Assembly: GCA_025362315.1 (NCBI GenBank)
Contig: JANYGP010000073.1
Span: 1-40,054, forward strand
Source of the DNA: Polaromonas sp.
GTDB taxonomy: Bacteria > Pseudomonadota > Gammaproteobacteria > Burkholderiales > Burkholderiaceae_C
Direction of reading: 5' to 3'
DNA: 40,054 nt
Shown here: piece after piece, positions 35,519 through 40,054 of the stretch
Position numbering within the stretch: position 1 is the stretch's first letter
How the letters are laid out: the number at the start of each line of letters is the position of its first letter
Program-made: the position numbers and the translations under genes
Notes under the pieces: model-generated
Told to the model about the DNA's origin: nothing
Seen by the model: only the letters and a program-made list of their open reading frames with translations
Databases searched by the model: none

Positions 35519-36221
35519 ACCATCTGCAACTTGCAGCAACTGGTTGACGGCTCTGCTTTTGTTTGTTTGTGCGTCTGCGTCGCATGCCCAGTACAGCAAC
35601 AACATTTTGGGTCTGCCAGCCATACCGCAAAATCCCCAGCCTGCAGCCAGTGGCGCGCCGGCACCAAGACCTGTGCCAGCTCCCGGGTTGCCCACTGAAG
35701 CTGAAATCAAATCCGTCCTGTCGGGGAGCATCAAGCTGGCTTCGTTTTATCAAGAGGGCCTGGCGACGGTACGCATTGCCACCGAGAAAACTTACGCAGA
35801 CGCGCCTGCCCGTGCGCTGGCCCTGCGAGCGGCCAGACTGGTGCAGCGTGACGTGCGTTTGTCTTGTGGCAAGCTGTGCAAGCCAGCACCCATGCCAGCG
35901 CCCAAGATACAAGCTGACAACACGCTGAGCTTTGACATTGTGATCAGCGGCTACACGGGCACCCTCAGCACAGCCGACATGATCAATCTGGTCAGCACCA
36001 AAGCCATCGGGCCCGGGACCAAGCCTGCACCTGCTCAGGTAGCTCCTGCGGCTGCCGCATCAGCAGCTGCTGCATCCGGAGTTGCGGTACCCGCCGCCAG
36101 TACACCCTTGGGTACCCCGCCTGCTGCGGCCCCACCCGCGACATCTTCACCCGCTGCACCCCCATCGGCCGCACCACCACCCACAACAGCTGCGCCTGCA
36201 AGCGCGCCACTGCCTCCTTGA
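35505..36221 (+). CDS. Exported protein of unknown function with Ala/Pro-rich tail
   Basis: The 238-residue protein starts with a signal peptide (LTALLLFVCASASHAQ, cut near residue 29). A central part (about 60-160) has cysteines in SCGKLCKPAP and a beta-like FDIVISGYTGTLSTADMINL. The last 75 residues are almost all Ala, Pro, Ser and Thr, a low-complexity linker or cell-wall-spanning tail. No family is recognised. The ATG at 35505 overlaps the transglycosylase gene and gives the signal peptide directly. Confidence 0.75.
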   Translation: MLRSEPSATCSNWLTALLLFVCASASHAQYSNNILGLPAIPQNPQPAASGAPAPRPVPAPGLPTEAEIKSVLSGSIKLASFYQEGLATVRIATEKTYADAPARALALRAARLVQRDVRLSCGKLCKPAPMPAPKIQADNTLSFDIVISGYTGTLSTADMINLVSTKAIGPGTKPAPAQVAPAAAASAAAASGVAVPAASTPLGTPPAAAPPATSSPAAPPSAAPPPTTAAPASAPLPP

Positions 36222-36269
36222 AAGTTCTGCAACCCACTAACCGGCGTCGGGCTGGCTTGTGGGCTTTGA

Positions 36270-36461
36270 CAGCCTGACAGCAAAGCACCTGGTTCTGGCC
36301 AGCCAGACCAATGGCAGGCTTGCAAAATTGACCACCTAGTCGAAAGCACCAAAGCCTTTGCGGCGGCTGAACTGACGCTGCTCGAAGCAGGCCAGCCCAG
36401 CATGTTGTTTGCAAACGGCAAGCGGGTCGAAGCCAGGCGGGCAGTGAGCGAGTTGCAATAA
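36270..36461 (+). pseudogene. Possible decayed small-lipoprotein gene
   Basis: After an in-frame TGA (36267-36269) an open frame of 63 codons runs to TAA at 36459, with a coding look (DQWQACKIDHLVESTKAF then FANGKRVEARRAV). Just upstream in the same frame the translation reads GVGLACGL before the TGA, which resembles a lipobox and a lipoprotein signal. No good start codon and the internal stop suggest a broken gene. It is the only content noticed in the 274-base gap before putA. Confidence 0.3.
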
Positions 36462-36495
36462 CTTTTCTGCCCACTTCAGCCCGCTTCGGTCCACT

Positions 36496-39400
36496 TCAGG
36501 CCATCAGTGCCACATTGCCACCTGCCGCAGTTGTGTTGACCGTCACTGTTTGCTCGGTGCAAAAGCGTTGCAGATAGTGCGGCCCCCCGGCCTTGGGTCC
36601 GGTGCCGCTCAAGCCCTCACCGCCAAACGGCTGCACGCCCACCACCGCACCGGTCATGGCACGGTTGATGTACACATTGCCCACATGCGCGCGCGCAGCC
36701 AGCACCTGGGCGCGTGAATCGATGCGGGTCTGGATGCCCAGCGTCAGGCCGTAGCCCAGCGCATTGATCTGGTCAATCACAACTGCCGGGTCGCCGCCCC
36801 AGCGCACGATGTGCAGCACCGGGCCGAAGATTTCAGTTTTGACGTCGCTGATACTGGCAACTTCAAACGCGCACGGTGCTACGGTATCAGGAGCTGCCAG
36901 CGCCCGTTTTTCATGGGTTAGGACCACTTTTGATGTGTTTTTCAGGTGTTCAATGTGCCTTTGAATGCGGTCAAAGGCTTTTGTGTCAATCACCGGGCCC
37001 ACATCTGTTGCCAGCAGCGCTGCGTCACCCGTTGTCAATTCACGTGCTGCGCCTTGCACCATTTCAACGACCTTGTCTGCAATGCTTTCATGCACACAAA
37101 GCAGCCGCAGCGCCGAGCAGCGCTGGCCGGCCGAGCGAAAGGCGCTGTTGACAACAGCATCGACCACTTGTTCAGGCAATGCACTGGGATCCACCAGCAT
37201 GGCATTGATGCCGCCCGTCTCGGCAATCAGTGGCACGATCGGGCCGTCTTTTGCGGCCAGTGCGCGGTTGATCAATCTGGCCACCTCAGTAGAGCCGGTG
37301 AACACCACACCCGCCACGCCTGGTGCAGCCACCAGCGCCGCACCCACCGTGTTGCCCGGGCCGTGTGCCAGCTGTAAAGCACCTTCGGGCACGCCCGCTG
37401 CAATGAGCAACTTGACGGCCTCGAAAGCCACGCCCGGCGTTTGTTCGGCAGGCTTGGCCACCACCGCGTTGCCGGTGGCAAGGGCCGCTGCCACCTGCCC
37501 CACAAAAATCGCCAGCGGAAAGTTCCAGGGGCTGATGCACACCCAAACGCCTCGCGCGCGCAGCCGCAGTTCGTTGGTTTCACCCGTGGGTCCGGGCAAT
37601 TGCATTGGCGCCATGATGCGCTCAGCCTCATCCGCGTAGTAGCGCAAAAAGTCAATCGCCTCACGCACCTCGGCAACTGCATCACCCCAGGTCTTGAACG
37701 CCTCTTTGACCAGCAGTGCGCAAAACTTGGGCATCTGCGCCTGCAGCGCGTCCGCAGCGCGGCGCAGCACAACAGCTCGTTCACCTGCAGTGATATTGCT
37801 CCATTTTAGATAGCTGCTTGCGCCCGTATTAATTAGGCTTGCGGCCGATTTGACATCTGAAAACAGCACTTTCGGCACGCTGACAGTCTGCCAGGCTTCA
37901 AAAAGCGGCTGGCGCATGGTGTGCACAGTCAGGTCAAGCCCCGCGCTGTTTTTGCGCAACCCTAACAGGTCAGCGGGGAGTTGCAGCGACGGCTGCGCGT
38001 TGGCAGACAGCGGCGAACGCAGCAACATGTCCATGCCAACCGACTCGTCGGCCAGCTGATGCACAAACGACGAATTGGCCCCGTTTTCCAGCAGCCGCCG
38101 CACCAGGTAGGCCAGCAAGTCGCGGTGCGAGCCGACAGGGGCGTAAACGCGGCAGGCAATGTTCGGGTTTTTCAGCACTTCACGAAAAATGCCTTCGCCC
38201 ATGCCGTGCAATCTTTGCAGCTCAAACCTGGTTGACATGTCATTGGCCAGCCGCAGCGACGGGCCGCCCCTGGCAAGGCCAGCCCCTTGTTCTAGGTTCA
38301 GGGGCAGCGCATTGCCGAAGGCACGCGAAGCGGCAAGCGTGGGGGCCTGTTCAACCATTTGCAAAATCGCCGCAATCGTTCCCGCGTTGTGCCCGGCAAA
38401 TTGTGGGTACACCGCATCGGGCGCATCCAGCAGCGCTTTGGCACAGGCCAGGTACGCAATGTCGGTGTGATTCTTGTGGGTGAACACGGGGTAATGCGGT
38501 AAACCCATTTCTTGCGCGCGTTTGATCTCTGAATCCCAATACGCACCTTTGACCAGGCGGCACATCAGGCGCAGTCGGTATTTCCGGGCAAGCGCAATGA
38601 CGATTCTGACCAAATCAAGCGCACGTGTCTGATACGCCTGCATGGCCAAGCCGAAGCCATGCCAGTTGGGGTGGTGCTGGGCAACCAGCGCTGCCAGCGC
38701 TTCAAACACATCCAGCGACAGTTCAAGCCTGTCCACCTCTTCAGCATCAATCGTCAAATTAATATTGGCCCTGGCCGCCAGCTCGCACAGCGCCCATACC
38801 CGTGGCACCAGTTCGGCCATCACCCGGCTGCGCTGCGCATCTTCATAGCGCGGGTGGAGGGCGCTCAATTTGATGGATATACCGTCATTTAGCTCTGTAG
38901 CGCAATTAACGCGGGCGTTAGCAGCTATTGATTCAATAGCGTTTTTGTAGCTTGCCAAATACTTTTGTGCGTCAAGCTCGGTGCGTGCGCCTTCGCCAAG
39001 CATGTCGTAGCTGAATCTGAAGTTTGGTAATTTCTTTTTGGAGCTCGTTGCTTCATCCATCGCCTCAGCAATCGTCTGCCCCAGCACAAACTGCCTGCCC
39101 AAAAGTTGCACAGCCCGCAGCGTAGCCGCCACCACGCTGCGTGCGCCCAGCTTGCCCAGCAGGCCACTTCCGCCCGATTCTCCGGCTTCGTCAGGCAAAA
39201 ACTTTTTGGACAGGCCAATCGCACTCGACGCCAGCCGCGCCATGGCTTTGTTGCCAGTGGCGTCAAAATCTGCCCGGCCCAGCTGGTCAGCCGTCAGCGC
39301 GATGGCCGTTTCAACATCGGGCACCCGCAGCAGTGCTTCTGCCAGGCGCATCAGCGCCAGGCCTTCGCTGCTTGATATCGGGTACTCCTTGAGCAGGCTT

Positions 39401-39579
39401 TCCATCGCCCAAAACGGCGGCGGGTTGCTGCGCACGGCCTGCACCCACGGCTGGGCAACTTGCACAGCAGCAGCCCAATCAAGCGTGGTTTGCAATTCTG
39501 AAAGCAGCCCGGAAATGACCGACTCTTCAGACCGGTAAGGATTGGGCAGGCGCTGCAGCGGGGGCGGTGTGGTGAACAT
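36496..39579 (-). CDS. putA: Bifunctional proline dehydrogenase / pyrroline-5-carboxylate dehydrogenase
   Basis: PutA oxidises proline to glutamate in two steps. The 1027-residue protein has the PRODH barrel (about 190-490, with ISIKLSALHPRYED and RLVKGAYWDSEIKRAQ) and the ALDH domain (about 570-1010, with CISPWNFPLAIFVGQ, IAETGGINAML and catalytic Cys in AGQRCSALRLL). No ribbon-helix-helix DNA-binding domain is seen, so it is probably not its own repressor; the divergent Lrp-type gene may take that job. Two interspersed-repeat copies are read in frame at about residues 211-231 and 577-593. AGGAAG precedes the ATG. Confidence 0.95.
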   Translation of the reverse strand: MFTTPPPLQRLPNPYRSEESVISGLLSELQTTLDWAAAVQVAQPWVQAVRSNPPPFWAMESLLKEYPISSSEGLALMRLAEALLRVPDVETAIALTADQLGRADFDATGNKAMARLASSAIGLSKKFLPDEAGESGGSGLLGKLGARSVVAATLRAVQLLGRQFVLGQTIAEAMDEATSSKKKLPNFRFSYDMLGEGARTELDAQKYLASYKNAIESIAANARVNCATELNDGISIKLSALHPRYEDAQRSRVMAELVPRVWALCELAARANINLTIDAEEVDRLELSLDVFEALAALVAQHHPNWHGFGLAMQAYQTRALDLVRIVIALARKYRLRLMCRLVKGAYWDSEIKRAQEMGLPHYPVFTHKNHTDIAYLACAKALLDAPDAVYPQFAGHNAGTIAAILQMVEQAPTLAASRAFGNALPLNLEQGAGLARGGPSLRLANDMSTRFELQRLHGMGEGIFREVLKNPNIACRVYAPVGSHRDLLAYLVRRLLENGANSSFVHQLADESVGMDMLLRSPLSANAQPSLQLPADLLGLRKNSAGLDLTVHTMRQPLFEAWQTVSVPKVLFSDVKSAASLINTGASSYLKWSNITAGERAVVLRRAADALQAQMPKFCALLVKEAFKTWGDAVAEVREAIDFLRYYADEAERIMAPMQLPGPTGETNELRLRARGVWVCISPWNFPLAIFVGQVAAALATGNAVVAKPAEQTPGVAFEAVKLLIAAGVPEGALQLAHGPGNTVGAALVAAPGVAGVVFTGSTEVARLINRALAAKDGPIVPLIAETGGINAMLVDPSALPEQVVDAVVNSAFRSAGQRCSALRLLCVHESIADKVVEMVQGAARELTTGDAALLATDVGPVIDTKAFDRIQRHIEHLKNTSKVVLTHEKRALAAPDTVAPCAFEVASISDVKTEIFGPVLHIVRWGGDPAVVIDQINALGYGLTLGIQTRIDSRAQVLAARAHVGNVYINRAMTGAVVGVQPFGGEGLSGTGPKAGGPHYLQRFCTEQTVTVNTTAAGGNVALMA
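37803..37850 (+). repeat. Interspersed repeat, copy 4 (inside putA, start of the ALDH part)
   Basis: The + strand reads ATTTTAGAT, core AGCTGCTTGCGC, CCGTATTAATTAGGC, then GGCCGATTT. It encodes, on the minus strand, about residues 577-593 of PutA (ASLINTGASSYLKWS). Matches other copies in block order. Confidence 0.65.
38887..38947 (-). repeat. Interspersed repeat, copy 5 (inside putA, PRODH part)
   Basis: The minus strand reads AACGCTATTGAATCA, core AGCTGCTAACGC, CCGCGTTAATTGCGCTACA and an A-rich end. It encodes about residues 211-231 (NAIESIAANARVNCATELN), immediately before the conserved ISIKLSALHPRY. The frame is kept. Confidence 0.68.
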
Positions 39580-39679
39580 TTAGGCTTCCTAAAACGGCAA
39601 TTTAGAAAGGAGATAATCCACCGAATAGCACCGAATGTTTCTCTGAAATTGACTGACTTCATAAAATTAAAATTTAGCC
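39580..39679. promoter_or_regulatory. putA / Lrp divergent control region
   Basis: The 100-base gap separates two divergent starts. It holds an exact 8-base direct repeat CACCGAAT at 39619-39626 and 39629-39636, a 10-base period that puts both on one face of the helix, and AT-rich stretches on either side. A TTGACT (39649-39654) might be a -35 toward the regulator, but no -10 fits well. Confidence 0.45.
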
Positions 39680-40054
39680 ATGACCCAAGAAGACACCGCA
39701 ATAGACCGAATCGACCTAAAAATTCTGAATGTTTTGCAACATGACGGACGCATCAGCAACTTAAAGCTTGCTGAAAATGTGGCCTTGTCGCCGACCGCCG
39801 TGCTGGCGCGCGTTCAGCGATTGACGAAGAGTGGCTATATCCTGGGCTACGAGGCGCGTCTGAATCCTCTGAAGCTTGGCGTCGGCATGATGGTGTTTGT
39901 AGAGGTGCTGCTGGACCGCACTACCGCAAATGTATTTGATGCTTTTAAAGCCGCGGTTCAGGTGTACCCCGAAATTACGGAGTGCCATATGGTGGCGGGC
40001 GGCTTTGACTATTTGCTGAAAACCCGCATGCGCGACATGGCGGCTTACCGCGCC
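39680..40054 (+). CDS. Lrp/AsnC family regulator, 3'-truncated by window edge
   Basis: The first 125 residues are present. The N-terminal helix-turn-helix (IDLKILNVLQHDGRISNLKLAENVALSPTAVLARVQRL) and the start of the RAM ligand domain (with MVAGGFDYLLK) identify the Lrp/AsnC family. Being divergent from putA it is a good candidate for proline-responsive activation of that gene, as is known for other Lrp-type proteins next to putA; this is inferred from position. The frame is still open at the window end. Confidence 0.93.
   Translation, partial: MTQEDTAIDRIDLKILNVLQHDGRISNLKLAENVALSPTAVLARVQRLTKSGYILGYEARLNPLKLGVGMMVFVEVLLDRTTANVFDAFKAAVQVYPEITECHMVAGGFDYLLKTRMRDMAAYRA

Noticed and set aside
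39606..39620. AAAGGAG followed by ATAATCC resembles the complement of the 16S rRNA 3' end
   Set aside because: It is in the putA/Lrp gap, too far from either start to act as a ribosome-binding site, and the match breaks after seven bases.
1..40054. CRISPR arrays, tRNA or rRNA genes, IS elements, integrases
   Set aside because: No spaced direct-repeat array, no cloverleaf-like or rRNA sequence and no transposase or integrase motifs were recognised on either strand.

Overview
This window reads as a chromosomal segment of a betaproteobacterium in the order Burkholderiales, most likely Comamonadaceae (Rhodoferax/Polaromonas-like). The basis is gene order and protein character: an ABC transporter pair, ibaG/bolA, murA, then a long his cluster running on into a HIT protein and tatABC; separate hisI and hisE; a short-form HisG; and a bifunctional PutA without an obvious DNA-binding domain. 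A palindrome-containing interspersed repeat of a kind I associate with this family is also present. No genus can be fixed without a search.

Layout. 1-2795: 3' end of an ABC ATPase gene, its ABC-2 permease, an IbaG/BolA protein and murA. 2824-14897: the complete set hisG, D, C, B, H, A, F, I, E on the + strand, broken in two places. Between hisD and hisC lie about 3.9 kb of accessory genes: a DUF4143 AAA ATPase preceded by a 35-bp palindrome, a TfoX-N protein, an MFS carrier, and a toxin-antitoxin pair whose toxin stop codon overlaps the hisC start. Between hisF and hisI sits an opposite-strand FAS1 lipoprotein gene. 14910-17698: DUF4870 protein, HIT protein, tatABC and a small membrane protein. 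17787-21633: hemA, prfA, prmC, grxD. 21660-28518 (minus strand): ispB upstream, then pilB, pilC, pilD, coaE, zapD, yacG and a small secreted protein. 28711-31725: rplU, rpmA, obgE, proB. 31783-32999 (minus): rppH and a CNP1-like protein. 33136-36221: proS, a lytic transglycosylase and an Ala/Pro-rich exported protein. 36496-40054: putA divergent from an Lrp/AsnC regulator that runs off the window.

How they fit together. Most of the window is core metabolism and housekeeping: histidine synthesis, Tat export, start of tetrapyrrole synthesis and translation termination, type IV pilus assembly, translation/ribosome maturation, and proline synthesis and breakdown. The unusual content is in the accessory insert inside the his cluster (possible translational coupling of a PIN toxin to hisC; an ATPase with a substituted Walker A glycine), tandem repeats that contain the stop codons of hisD and pilB, an interspersed repeat family with copies read in frame inside putA and another gene, and several compact regulatory regions (TA operator, FAS1 promoter palindromes, rplU leader hairpin, a possible leaderless hemA mRNA). 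I saw no rRNA, tRNA, CRISPR array or complete IS element. No gene-free stretch exceeds 300 bases; the longest (36222-36495) holds a probable gene remnant.
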